Part shown: positions 1-7,205 of the stretch, one piece after another
Layout: each line of letters opens with the position of its first letter
Numbering within the stretch: position 1 is the first letter of the stretch
NCBI GenBank assembly: GCA_002363695.1
Contig: DEWO01000043.1
Coordinates: 450 to 11,074 of the forward strand
Direction: 5' to 3'
DNA: 10,625 bases
DNA from: Prevotella sp. UBA3208
Lineage (GTDB): Bacteria > Bacteroidota > Bacteroidia > Bacteroidales > Bacteroidaceae
Made by a program: the position numbers and the translations under genes
Notes under the pieces: model-generated
What the model was told of the DNA's origin: nothing
The model's database searches: none
What the model saw: only the letters and a program-made list of their open reading frames with translations

Positions 1-134
1 AACCTTGGGTGAGTCGAAGGTAGGGGGGCCTTGGCCTCGTTGGCTGCTATGGCCACGAGTGCTTGTTGCTTGTCTGTCAGATTCATAACTGTTTGTGATT
101 TCATTTGTATGGCAGCCAGCATCATGACCGCCAT
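1..134 (-). CDS. Carboxymuconolactone decarboxylase-like exported protein, 5' end only (start region possibly frameshifted)
   Basis: This is an open frame running off the left edge, with 44 codons visible. After a hydrophobic N-terminus it reads NLTDKQQALVAIAANEAK. The pattern of leucine, Asp-Lys-Gln, then a hydrophobic helix ending in Ala-Lys resembles the first helix of carboxymuconolactone decarboxylase/AhpD-type small proteins, which often accompany aldo/keto reductases in Bacteroidales. This is a family impression from a short stretch, not a proof. The first in-frame ATG (132-134) gives a signal-like segment without its basic start. Read upstream in the same frame, codons for Lys-Ala-Leu-Leu-Ile precede it, and the obvious signal-peptide ATG at 152-154 is one base out of frame (see findings). 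It lies 24 bp after the amidohydrolase stop, so it is probably the third gene of that operon. It could be intact from the internal ATG, or a pseudogene. Confidence 0.45.
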   Translation of the reverse strand, partial: MAVMMLAAIQMKSQTVMNLTDKQQALVAIAANEAKAPLPSTHPR

Positions 135-158
135 TATTAATAATGCTTTTTCATCGTT

Positions 159-1505
159 TTATTTCATCTTCTTGAATATAAGTTTCATGGTCTCCTGATC
201 AAGCGGTTGCATGGTGGGCAGTTTCAGGTCTTTCACCATGTGGAGCGTGCCCTGCTTGTACTTCTGGAAGTGAGGCGTCTTCAGGTGTTGCTGATAGGCC
301 CCGTCGGAAGCATATATCTCAAGGATGCGGATATGCGTGGAGTCCTCGGCACTCTGCATGGGATAGAGGCAGATGACACCAGGCTCGCGCTCGACACTGA
401 GGCGGTCCACCTCGTTGGCAAACTCCAGGTACTCGGTGAGGTACTGCGGACGGACCTCGATTTCGGCAATGCGGACTATCATCCTGCCGTTATCAGCACC
501 GGCTACAGGTTTCGCTCCTGACAAGCCCAACAGCCACTCCGCATTTTGATGCAGTATCATCTCGCGATAGGGAGCCAGGTCCGACTCAGTGGCAAGATAC
601 TGCTTCATGCGCCCGAGGCTCTGGGTGAGCACCTGCGGGCTGACGTAGGGATAGTCGGAACCATAGAGCAGATGGTCAGGCGTGGTGATGGTGAGCAACA
701 TACGGATGACCTCGGGCGAGTGGGCACCAGCGAGGTCATAGTAGAGGGCTGCCAGATTGGCCTTGTAGTCTATCTCGCCCACCATCCCGTTCTTCTGCAT
801 CACGGGCGTCAGCGACTTCATGCGCGGCACAGACAGCGGCAGATAGGCACCACAATGGGGCACCACCACCTTGACGTCAGGATAGCGGGCCAGCACATTG
901 CGCGAAATCATGTTCGACACGGCACGGGTGGTCTCCGACAGGTACTCCTGCATGGCCAGCGGGGTCTGCGCCATCACTTGGTTGTTGACAGGCTCAGGAC
1001 GGTGAGGATGCAGGATGACGACAGCCTTGCGTTCATTCAATACGGAGAAGAGCGGGTCCAGTTCCGGTGCACCGAGATACTGGCCACCCACGTTGGTTGC
1101 CAGCTTGATGCCGTCAGCCTTCAGCGTGTCCAGCGCATAGACGGCCTCGCGGATGGCAGCACTGACATCGGGCAACGGCAAGGCGGCACAAAACAGGAAA
1201 CGGCCCGGGTGTTGCTGCTTCAGACGGGCAGCAGCCTCGTTGGTATTCCGAACGACCTTTGCCGACCTCGGTTGCGGAGCCGCCAACGTCAGTACAGAGG
1301 TCTGCACACCCGCCTCGTCCATCCAACGCAGATGAGCCTCTGCGTCGTACTGGGGCAAGGGGAATCCCTCGTCCATCAGTCGCCCCTCACCTTCGAGAGC
1401 CGACAGGAACTCAGGGGTGATGATGTGGCTATGCACATCTATCACGCCCTGAGCATACATATTAGCAGCTATCATCACGGATAGCAATAAAATCTTCTTT
1501 TTCAA
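159..1505 (-). CDS. Exported amidohydrolase (ACMSD-like) fused to a C-terminal ABM (YgiN-like) domain
   Basis: A 448-residue protein. Residues 1-19 form a signal peptide (Lys-Lys-Lys, hydrophobic core, AQG cleavage site), so it is probably periplasmic. Residues about 20-330 are an amidohydrolase_2 TIM barrel of the aminocarboxymuconate-semialdehyde decarboxylase/dihydroxybenzoate decarboxylase group. The metal-site HxH is H25/H27, followed by H166 (LHPHRP), H217 (VVPHCG) and D284 (YGSDYPY); together these match the zinc-binding and catalytic set, so the enzyme looks intact. Residues about 340-430 form an ABM domain (antibiotic biosynthesis monooxygenase, like the quinol monooxygenase YgiN), ending in a basic tail. 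Known members hydrolyse or decarboxylate aromatic or cyclic substrates; the substrate here is unknown. The start is TTG at 1503-1505: it gives a complete signal peptide, while the first in-frame ATG (residue 11) would cut off the basic and much of the hydrophobic part. It begins 7 bp after the aldo/keto reductase stop, so it is operonic. Confidence 0.85.
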   Translation of the reverse strand: MKKKILLLSVMIAANMYAQGVIDVHSHIITPEFLSALEGEGRLMDEGFPLPQYDAEAHLRWMDEAGVQTSVLTLAAPQPRSAKVVRNTNEAAARLKQQHPGRFLFCAALPLPDVSAAIREAVYALDTLKADGIKLATNVGGQYLGAPELDPLFSVLNERKAVVILHPHRPEPVNNQVMAQTPLAMQEYLSETTRAVSNMISRNVLARYPDVKVVVPHCGAYLPLSVPRMKSLTPVMQKNGMVGEIDYKANLAALYYDLAGAHSPEVIRMLLTITTPDHLLYGSDYPYVSPQVLTQSLGRMKQYLATESDLAPYREMILHQNAEWLLGLSGAKPVAGADNGRMIVRIAEIEVRPQYLTEYLEFANEVDRLSVEREPGVICLYPMQSAEDSTHIRILEIYASDGAYQQHLKTPHFQKYKQGTLHMVKDLKLPTMQPLDQETMKLIFKKMK

Positions 1506-1513
1506 CTTTCAAC
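1500..1513. repeat. Two 7-bp tandem repeats at the AKR-amidohydrolase junction
   Basis: The plus strand reads TTTCAAC twice, at 1500-1506 and 1507-1513. On the coding (minus) strand this is GTTGAAA twice. The first unit starts at the last base of the aldo/keto reductase stop codon and the second contains the TTG start of the amidohydrolase, so the repeat makes up the entire spacer between the two genes. Confidence 0.7.
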
Positions 1514-2448
1514 TACTCCATCGAATGTTCCCAACCGCCACGGGTATCAATGCCAGTGGCATCAGCCAACTGCTCCAGACGGGCAACCTCTTCGGCCGTC
1601 AGCAGAATCTTAGCGGCCTCGGCAGCCTCAACGACATGACGGTCCTTGGTGGCTCCGATGATGGGCATCGTGCCCTTGGCAAGGGCCCAGGCGATACCAA
1701 TCTGTGAACAACTGGCATTATACTTCTCTCCAATCGCCTTCATCTCGTTTGTCAATGCCTCCAACTGTGGCAGCACGGGGTTGTACTTCTTGCCTCGGTC
1801 GCTCTCTGCAGGCAGCGGATTCTCCTTATTATACTTACCTGAGAGTGCGCCCTGCTCCAGTACCATGTAGGCCCAGAACTCGATGCCCTGCTCCTTGCAA
1901 TAGTCGAGCACGCCACCCTTTTCTGACGAGCGGTAGAGCAGTGAGAAGTGGTTCTGAACGGCAGAGACCTTGAAGCCTGCCTCGCCTAAGATTTCATTGG
2001 CACGCTTGATTTCCTTGATGTTGTGGTTCGACACACCCACGCGCTTCACCTTGCCCGACTGCAACAATGGAATCAGCCCCAGCGTCCAGCGCTCTACGTC
2101 CATCGGATTGTGAACCCAGTACATATCAATATAGTCGCACTCCATGCGCCCGATGGAGGCGTCGGCCATCTTCTCTACCGAGTTGTCATAGAACTCTGCT
2201 ATCTGCGGCGTGAACTTGGTGGAAATCAGCACGTCCTCACGCTTGTAGTTCTTAGCCAGTGTTCCTAAAATCTTCTCCGACTCGCCCATGCCGTAGGCCG
2301 TAGCCGTGTCCCACAGGTTCAGTCCTGCCTTCATGGCTGCGTCAAACACGGGCTTCAGGTTCTCTACGTCCGTCTTACTTCCAAACACGGTGTCTCCACC
2401 GAATGCTCCTGCGCCCCAGGCCCAGGTTCCTAATGCAATCTTTGCCAT
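1513..2448 (-). CDS. Aldo/keto reductase
   Basis: A 311-residue cytoplasmic NAD(P)H-dependent oxidoreductase reducing aldehydes or ketones to alcohols, of the typical length for the aldo/keto reductase superfamily. It has no signal peptide. The catalytic tetrad is complete: D47 and Y52 (WDTATAYG), K78 (ISTKF) and H113 (YWVHNP). A cofactor-binding stretch IIGATKDRH lies at residues 263-271, where AKRs contact the 2'-phosphate of NADPH, so NADPH is likely. The segment VGVSNHN (137-143) is also typical. The ATG at 2446-2448 starts the conserved first strand directly and lies about 29 bp after a good -7 box. It is the first gene of the minus-strand operon with the amidohydrolase-ABM fusion and the decarboxylase-like gene, and is divergent from the AraC regulator, which probably controls it. 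The natural substrate cannot be read from the sequence. Confidence 0.93.
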   Translation of the reverse strand: MAKIALGTWAWGAGAFGGDTVFGSKTDVENLKPVFDAAMKAGLNLWDTATAYGMGESEKILGTLAKNYKREDVLISTKFTPQIAEFYDNSVEKMADASIGRMECDYIDMYWVHNPMDVERWTLGLIPLLQSGKVKRVGVSNHNIKEIKRANEILGEAGFKVSAVQNHFSLLYRSSEKGGVLDYCKEQGIEFWAYMVLEQGALSGKYNKENPLPAESDRGKKYNPVLPQLEALTNEMKAIGEKYNASCSQIGIAWALAKGTMPIIGATKDRHVVEAAEAAKILLTAEEVARLEQLADATGIDTRGGWEHSME

Positions 2449-2476
2449 TTTTCCTATATTGTTTTGATTTACGCTG

Positions 2477-2484
2477 CAAAGGTA
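2477..2484 (-). promoter_or_regulatory. Bacteroidota -7 promoter box for the aldo/keto reductase operon
   Basis: The minus strand reads TACCTTTG, matching the Bacteroidota -7 consensus TAnnTTTG, about 29 bp upstream of the ATG at 2448. I see no clear TTTG -33 element at the expected spacing, which would suit a promoter that needs an activator such as the divergent AraC protein. Confidence 0.6.
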
Positions 2485-2488
2485 CGGC

Positions 2489-2548
2489 GATTCCGTGAGA
2501 ATCTGCTTGCACGATTTACTGATTAAACAACCAAAATTACGGATTCTC
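2489..2548. promoter_or_regulatory. Candidate operator: inverted repeats in the divergent promoter region
   Basis: GAGAATC at 2497-2503 has its exact reverse complement GATTCTC at 2542-2548. A smaller inverted repeat, GATTC/GAATC with a 5-bp gap, lies at 2489-2503. These sit between the two divergent -7 boxes, at about -15 to -65 relative to both likely transcription starts, where an AraC-family dimer would bind. The arms are short, so chance is not excluded. Confidence 0.35.
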
Positions 2549-2560
2549 GATTTTTATTAC

Positions 2561-2568
2561 TATCTTTG
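2561..2568 (+). promoter_or_regulatory. Bacteroidota -7 promoter box for the AraC-family gene
   Basis: TATCTTTG matches TAnnTTTG exactly. Transcription would start about 5-8 bp downstream, leaving a short A-rich leader before the ATG at 2588. Because the box lies downstream of the earlier in-frame ATG at 2495, it argues strongly for the 2588 start. Confidence 0.7.
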
Positions 2569-2587
2569 CGCACAAATTCCGGAAAAA

Positions 2588-3514
2588 ATGGAGAAGATTC
2601 TACGCGTTCACAACGTCAACGACTATGCCCGATATATTGGTGCACCCGAGTTGCACCCGCTCGTTTCCGTCATCCACTACGACGAACTGGAGCACTGTCG
2701 CCACTCGCTCAACGACTACGACGTCTACGGTATGTTCATAGGCGACGAGGAACTGGAAGACCTGTCGTACGGGCAACTGCAGTACGTGCTGCAGTGCCAT
2801 GCGCTGATGTGCGTTGCACCCGGCCAGATAGGCGGCAAGACTGACATGGGCGAGGAGATACAGACCAAGGGCTGGGCGCTGCTCTTCGACACCGAACTGC
2901 TGCGCCACTCGGAGTTAGGGCGACGCATACACGACTACACCTATTTCTCGTACAGCGTCAGCGAGGCCCTGCTGATGACCGACGAACAGCGTCAGCACAT
3001 TGTCAGCCTGCTGGAACAGATTCGCCAGGAACTGCTTCAAGACGAGGACAGACACACCCTGCGCATTGTCACCTCGCTGATAGAGCAGGTGCTGGAGCTC
3101 GTAGCCCGATACTATGCCCTCCAGCTCTCGACGTCAGTCACCTCGACCAACTCCGACCTGCTGCCACGCTTTGAGCAACTGCTCCGCCAGTATTACGACA
3201 ACCATCTGCAGCAACAGTACGGACTGCCCACCGTCAAATACTGTGCCCAGCAGCTCTTCCTGTCGCCCAACTACTTTGGCGACCTCATCCGCGAGCTGAC
3301 CAACGACTCTGCCACCTCACACATACGCCGTTTCCTGATGCAGCGGGCACAGCAGCTTCTTCTTAGCGGAGCCACCATTGCAGAGACGGCAGAGCTGTTG
3401 GGATTCGACTATCCGCAGCACTTCACCCGCCAGTTCAAGAAACACTTCGGCGTGACGCCTTCCGAGTACATTCGTGGAAACTACAGAGAAGCCGTGGCTT
3501 CACAAGCAAAATAA
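2588..3514 (+). CDS. AraC-family transcriptional regulator
   Basis: A 308-residue cytoplasmic DNA-binding regulator. Residues about 1-180 form an N-terminal sensing domain (MEKILRVHNV..., with a conserved-looking APGQIGGK at 77-84) that I cannot tie to a named ligand. Residues about 205-298 are the double helix-turn-helix AraC domain: the first HTH around 213-240 (VKYCAQQLFLSPNYF), and the second around 262-295 (IAETAELLGFDYPQHFTRQFKKHFGVTPSEY), which carries the signature of the family. The frame is open back to an ATG at 2495, but that ATG precedes the -7 box, and the added 31 residues look like translated intergenic DNA; 2588 is therefore the better start. It is divergent from the aldo/keto reductase operon, so it probably activates that operon in response to a small molecule and may regulate itself. 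It converges on the metY gene, with a shared terminator between them. Confidence 0.92.
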   Translation: MEKILRVHNVNDYARYIGAPELHPLVSVIHYDELEHCRHSLNDYDVYGMFIGDEELEDLSYGQLQYVLQCHALMCVAPGQIGGKTDMGEEIQTKGWALLFDTELLRHSELGRRIHDYTYFSYSVSEALLMTDEQRQHIVSLLEQIRQELLQDEDRHTLRIVTSLIEQVLELVARYYALQLSTSVTSTNSDLLPRFEQLLRQYYDNHLQQQYGLPTVKYCAQQLFLSPNYFGDLIRELTNDSATSHIRRFLMQRAQQLLLSGATIAETAELLGFDYPQHFTRQFKKHFGVTPSEYIRGNYREAVASQAK

Positions 3515-3537
3515 AGAAAGGGACACGATCCGTTATA

Positions 3538-3574
3538 AAATCCCTGCTTTCCTATCGGATGAAAGCAGGGATTT
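3538..3574. terminator. Bidirectional rho-independent terminator
   Basis: A perfect 14-bp stem: AAATCCCTGCTTTC (3538-3551) pairs with GAAAGCAGGGATTT (3561-3574) around a 9-nt loop. It lies between the convergent AraC stop (3514) and the metY stop (3584). On the minus strand it is followed by T-rich TTTTATAA; on the plus strand the stem itself ends in ATTT. It should end both the GH2-GH31-metY transcript and the AraC transcript. Confidence 0.9.
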
Positions 3575-3583
3575 ATGCGGTAA

Positions 3584-4867
3584 TCAGATTTTATCCAGAG
3601 CCTGCCGGATGTCTGCGAGGATGTCGCTGACGTCCTCGATGCCTACCGAGAGGCGGATGAGGTCGGGGGCAACGCCGGCTTCACGCAGTTGCTCGTCGCT
3701 CATCTGGCGATGGGTATGCGAGGCGGGATGGAGCACACAGGTGCGGGCATCGGCTACGTGGGTAACGATGTTGATGAACTCCAGCGAGTCCATGAACCGG
3801 ATGGCGGTCTCGCGGGTACCCTTCAGTCCGAAGGCGATGACACCACACGAGCCGTTAGGCAGGTACTTCTGGGCCAGCTCGTGACACTGGTCGCCGGGCA
3901 GTCCGCTGTAGTGTACCCAGGCCACGCGGGGGTCTGCCTGCAGGAACTCAGCCACACGCTGGGCGTTCTCGCAGTGACGGGGCACACGCAGGTGGAGCGT
4001 CTCGAGTCCGAGGTTCAGCAGGAACGAGTTCATGGGGGCAGGAATGCTGCCCAGGTCGCGCATCAGCTGTGCCACCAGCTTGGTGATGTAGCCCAGCTTA
4101 CCGAACTTCTTGGTATAGGTCAGCCCGTGATACGACTCATCGGGGGTGGTCAGTCCGGGGAACTTGTCGGCATGAGCATCCCAGTCGAAGTTACCGCTGT
4201 CGACGACACAGCCGCCCACCTGCGTGGCGTGGCCATCCATATACTTGGTGGTAGAGTGCGTCACGATGTCGGCACCCCACTCGAAGGGACGGCAGTTGAT
4301 GGGCGTCGGAAAGGTGTTGTCGACAATGAGGGGTACACCGTGCTTGTGGGCTATGCGGGCAAACTTCTCAATGTCGAGAATCTTACAGCCGGGATTGGAA
4401 ATGGTCTCGCCGAACAGTGCCTTGGTATTGGGACGGAAGGCAGCAGAGATTTCCTCCTCGCTGGCCTCGGGATTGACGAAGGTACACTCGATGCCCAACT
4501 TCTTGAGCGTCACGCCGAAGAGGTTGTAGGTGCCGCCATAGATTTCGTTGGAGGTGACGATATGGTCGCCGGCCTCGCAGATGTTGAAGACGGCATAGAA
4601 GTTGGCAGCCTGTCCGCTGGAGGTGAGCACGGCCCCTACTCCACCCTCGAGGGCGGCAATCTTGCTGGCCACTGCGTCGTTGGTGGGGTTCTGAAGACGG
4701 GTATAGAAATAGCCCTCTTTCTTCAGGTCGAAGAGGTCGGCCATCTCCTCGGTGTTGTCATACTTGAAAGTCGTGCTCTGGATGATGGGGAGCACACGCG
4801 GGTCGCCGTTCTTGGGCTTCCAGCCTGCCTGTACGCAAAGCGTAGCGAGCTTCAATGATTTTTCCAT
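3584..4867 (-). CDS. metY: O-acetylhomoserine sulfhydrylase / aminocarboxypropyltransferase
   Basis: A 427-residue cytoplasmic PLP enzyme of the Cys/Met metabolism family. It is expected to make homocysteine from O-acetylhomoserine and sulfide, a direct step to methionine. PLP-lysine K208 lies in THSTTKYMDGH; D183 (IVDNTF) contacts the pyridine ring; Y55/R57 (YFYTRLQNP) supply the phosphate contact from the neighbouring subunit; S83-S84-G85 is the usual phosphate loop. The length of about 430 residues and the large insert around residues 220-260 fit MetY better than cystathionine synthase or lyase, which are about 380-400. The C-terminus (RLSVGIEDVSDILADI) is canonical. The ATG lies 16 bp downstream of the GH31 stop with no visible -7 box, so it is probably read from the GH2-GH31 transcript. 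Substrate (acetyl- or succinyl-homoserine) is inferred from family type only. Confidence 0.9.
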   Translation of the reverse strand: MEKSLKLATLCVQAGWKPKNGDPRVLPIIQSTTFKYDNTEEMADLFDLKKEGYFYTRLQNPTNDAVASKIAALEGGVGAVLTSSGQAANFYAVFNICEAGDHIVTSNEIYGGTYNLFGVTLKKLGIECTFVNPEASEEEISAAFRPNTKALFGETISNPGCKILDIEKFARIAHKHGVPLIVDNTFPTPINCRPFEWGADIVTHSTTKYMDGHATQVGGCVVDSGNFDWDAHADKFPGLTTPDESYHGLTYTKKFGKLGYITKLVAQLMRDLGSIPAPMNSFLLNLGLETLHLRVPRHCENAQRVAEFLQADPRVAWVHYSGLPGDQCHELAQKYLPNGSCGVIAFGLKGTRETAIRFMDSLEFINIVTHVADARTCVLHPASHTHRQMSDEQLREAGVAPDLIRLSVGIEDVSDILADIRQALDKI

Positions 4868-4883
4868 TTTTTAATACTATTAT

Positions 4884-7205
4884 TTATTGTTCGATAGTTT
4901 GCAGTTTTGTATCACCGGGACGGAAGAGCAGGCCCGTACACTTCTTGGCATCAGCCTTGTAAGCCTTGAGCTCTATCTGGTCCCACTTGATCTGGTCGGT
5001 GCGCTGGGCCAACGGCGCATGCGGGATAAGCGAGCCATCGCGCACAAGGATGACAGCAGGAATCTCGCCAGCCTCGATGGTCTGCCAGCCTCCGTCGTAG
5101 ACTCGTCCCGACTGGTAGTCGATCCACTTGCCGCGAGGCAGGTAGACATCGCGACCCGTTCCCGACTCCATGAGGGGAGCAACGAGTATCTGAGAGCCGA
5201 ACATATATTCGTCCTCGATAAACCAGGACCCTTTGTCGTCGGGGAACTCGACCAGTAGGGCACGCACCATCGGCAGGCCGCGCTCGGTGCAGTCCTTGGC
5301 CTGGGCATAGACATAGGGCATCAGCCGATACTTCAGTTCGGCAGCCTGACGGAAGGCTTTGGTGAACGACTCGGAGATGAGCCAGGGCTCAGTGGGAGGT
5401 GCACCGTGGGCACGGGTGTGACTGCTGAGGAATCCGAAGGGCAGCCAGCGGCGATAGATATCTTCGGGCGAGGCAGTGACAAAGCCACCCATGTCGTGGC
5501 TCCAGAAGGAGAAGCCGGAGAGTCCGAACGACAGTCCGCCACGCAGGTCGCCCAGCATGCCGGTATTCGTCGTAGCAGCATCGCCGCCCCAATGGAGAGC
5601 ATAGCGCTGAGAGCCAGCCCAGGCCGAACGGGCCCAGATAATGCCCTCGCCCGGATGCGAGCGTTCTACCTGTTCCCAGAGAGCTTTATTATAGCGCAGG
5701 GGATAGAGGTTATGCTCATAGAGTCCGCCCCGCCCGTTATGATAGATACCGTTGTAGGGAGCAGCCTCGCCGAAGTCGCACTTAATCGTAGAAACGCCCT
5801 GACGCATCAGTCCCTCAATCTTCTGCTGATACCAGCTGACGGTCTCGGGATTGGTGAAGTCGAGAACAGCATCCTCGTAAGGCATGCCGCCAGCCACATT
5901 GCGGACGTGCAGGCCACGACGGACAATCTCGGGGAAGAAACGGTTCTTTGGCGTGAAGTATGGCAGTTGCCACAGACAGGTGTGGAAGCCTTCGTCGGAG
6001 AGCTGGCGCAGCATGCCCACCGGATCGGGGAAACGGTCGCGGGCAAACTCGTAGTCGCACTGCCAGTCGACTCCGAACCAGCCCGTATCGAAGTGGATGA
6101 CATCGCTGGGAATCTTGTGGCGGCGCAGCTCACGGGCAATGTTGAGTCCCTCGGCTTGCGAGAAATAGGTGATGCGGCTCATCCACGTGCCGAAACTCCA
6201 CAGCGGCAGCATGGGCGAACGTCCCGTGATGCCGGTGTACTCGTAGAGAATATCCTTGGGCGAACCGAAGAAGACAAAGAAATCGAGCTCCTCGTCGCCC
6301 ATGAAGAGGCGGTCGGCACCGATATAGGAAGCACCGAAGTCGCAAGTGACAGGTGCCGAAGTATGCATGAAGATGCCATAGCCTCGATTGGAGAAGAAGA
6401 AGGGCACAGGCTTATACTGCCCGTCAGTCTCGGGTCCCTGAGGGTCGGTAACGGAGAGATGTACCTTCTGACCGGCCTTGTTGAGCGAGGTGAACGACTC
6501 GCCACAGCCATAGATGCGCTCACCCGGAGCCAGCGTGAAGACGGGGTTGAGGGCGCGCGAGTTGTCGGAGCCGCGCTTGATGAACGAGAAGGGCAGGAGC
6601 TTCACCTGCGACGAGTCGTTGTCGATGATGTGGCGCGTCTGTGTAAGAATGCGGCCACGCTTATCCTTCAGCACAAGACGGAAGGGATGGCGCTGAATCT
6701 CCAGCGTGCCATAAGGCGAAGTGTAGCTGACGGCCCGCGCATCGGCTCCGGCGCGCCAGACATCGGTGGCGGGCACCTGACCGCAGAGCATCGGACTCTC
6801 GCTATCGTTGCGCTCAGGGTCCATATTGCTGGTTTTCATGCGGATGCGCAGACAGCGCGGACTGACAAAGCTAACCTTCATCCGCAGATTAGGATCGTTG
6901 TCGTAGGCGGCATCGGGAAAGTCGAGCATCTGCATGCGGACAGGCCAATAGCCATTGAGATTGAAGGCCTGTCGGGGCGACAGGCGGTAGCGCTTCCAGT
7001 TGAGCTGCCCCTCGCCAGTTGCCGCATTGAAGTCGGCCAGCGAGTCGGCCAGGAAATAGGTGTTGGACAAATCAGAGAAATCAGTCGACATATCCTTCTG
7101 CATGCACTGCAGATACTGGACACCGGCATTGGTCTGAATCTGAGCTTGTACGGATGCTGCGGACAGTGCACAGCAGGCGACACATAGGGTTAGGAATTTA
7201 TTCAT
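4884..7205 (-). CDS. Exported GH31 glycoside hydrolase, probably alpha-xylosidase-like
   Basis: A 773-residue retaining alpha-glycosidase. The signal peptide covers residues 1-22 (MNKF, hydrophobic core, VQAQ) with no lipobox cysteine, so it is probably periplasmic. Residues about 60-310 are the N-terminal beta-sandwich; about 325-650 the GH31 TIM barrel; the rest short beta domains. The nucleophile is D477 in IKCDFGE and the acid/base is D542 in HWGGD, followed by SFWSHDMGGF. The KxDFGE and HWGGD/SHDMGG forms resemble the E. coli alpha-xylosidase YicI group rather than classical alpha-glucosidases. HFDTGWF (371-377) lines the active site and differs from YicI there, so another alpha-glycoside is possible. 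Its ATG overlaps the GH2 stop by 4 bp (ATGA), so translation is probably coupled. With the upstream beta-galactosidase it could strip xyloglucan-like oligosaccharides; this pairing is inference. Confidence 0.9.
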   Translation of the reverse strand: MNKFLTLCVACCALSAASVQAQIQTNAGVQYLQCMQKDMSTDFSDLSNTYFLADSLADFNAATGEGQLNWKRYRLSPRQAFNLNGYWPVRMQMLDFPDAAYDNDPNLRMKVSFVSPRCLRIRMKTSNMDPERNDSESPMLCGQVPATDVWRAGADARAVSYTSPYGTLEIQRHPFRLVLKDKRGRILTQTRHIIDNDSSQVKLLPFSFIKRGSDNSRALNPVFTLAPGERIYGCGESFTSLNKAGQKVHLSVTDPQGPETDGQYKPVPFFFSNRGYGIFMHTSAPVTCDFGASYIGADRLFMGDEELDFFVFFGSPKDILYEYTGITGRSPMLPLWSFGTWMSRITYFSQAEGLNIARELRRHKIPSDVIHFDTGWFGVDWQCDYEFARDRFPDPVGMLRQLSDEGFHTCLWQLPYFTPKNRFFPEIVRRGLHVRNVAGGMPYEDAVLDFTNPETVSWYQQKIEGLMRQGVSTIKCDFGEAAPYNGIYHNGRGGLYEHNLYPLRYNKALWEQVERSHPGEGIIWARSAWAGSQRYALHWGGDAATTNTGMLGDLRGGLSFGLSGFSFWSHDMGGFVTASPEDIYRRWLPFGFLSSHTRAHGAPPTEPWLISESFTKAFRQAAELKYRLMPYVYAQAKDCTERGLPMVRALLVEFPDDKGSWFIEDEYMFGSQILVAPLMESGTGRDVYLPRGKWIDYQSGRVYDGGWQTIEAGEIPAVILVRDGSLIPHAPLAQRTDQIKWDQIELKAYKADAKKCTGLLFRPGDTKLQTIEQ

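Noticed and set aside
546..1484. Plus-strand open frame (312 codons) opposite the amidohydrolase
   Set aside because: Antisense shadow; composition is rich in His, Arg and Gln as expected for a mirrored frame, with no recognisable domain.
2466..2519. Direct repeat GATTTAC (2466-2472 and 2513-2519) in the divergent promoter region
   Set aside because: A 7-bp match in AT-rich DNA of this length is likely by chance, and the flanks do not match.
2495..2587. Upstream in-frame ATG extending the AraC protein by 31 residues
   Set aside because: It lies before the -7 box at 2561-2568, so the transcript would not contain it, and the extra residues resemble translated AT-rich intergenic DNA.
3689..4858. 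Plus-strand open frame (389 codons) opposite metY
   Set aside because: Antisense shadow; metY has all PLP-site residues and ends at a terminator.
5406..7187. Plus-strand open frame (593 codons) opposite GH31
   Set aside because: Same reason: antisense shadow of a gene with clear GH31 motifs, with no promoter box or known family signature.
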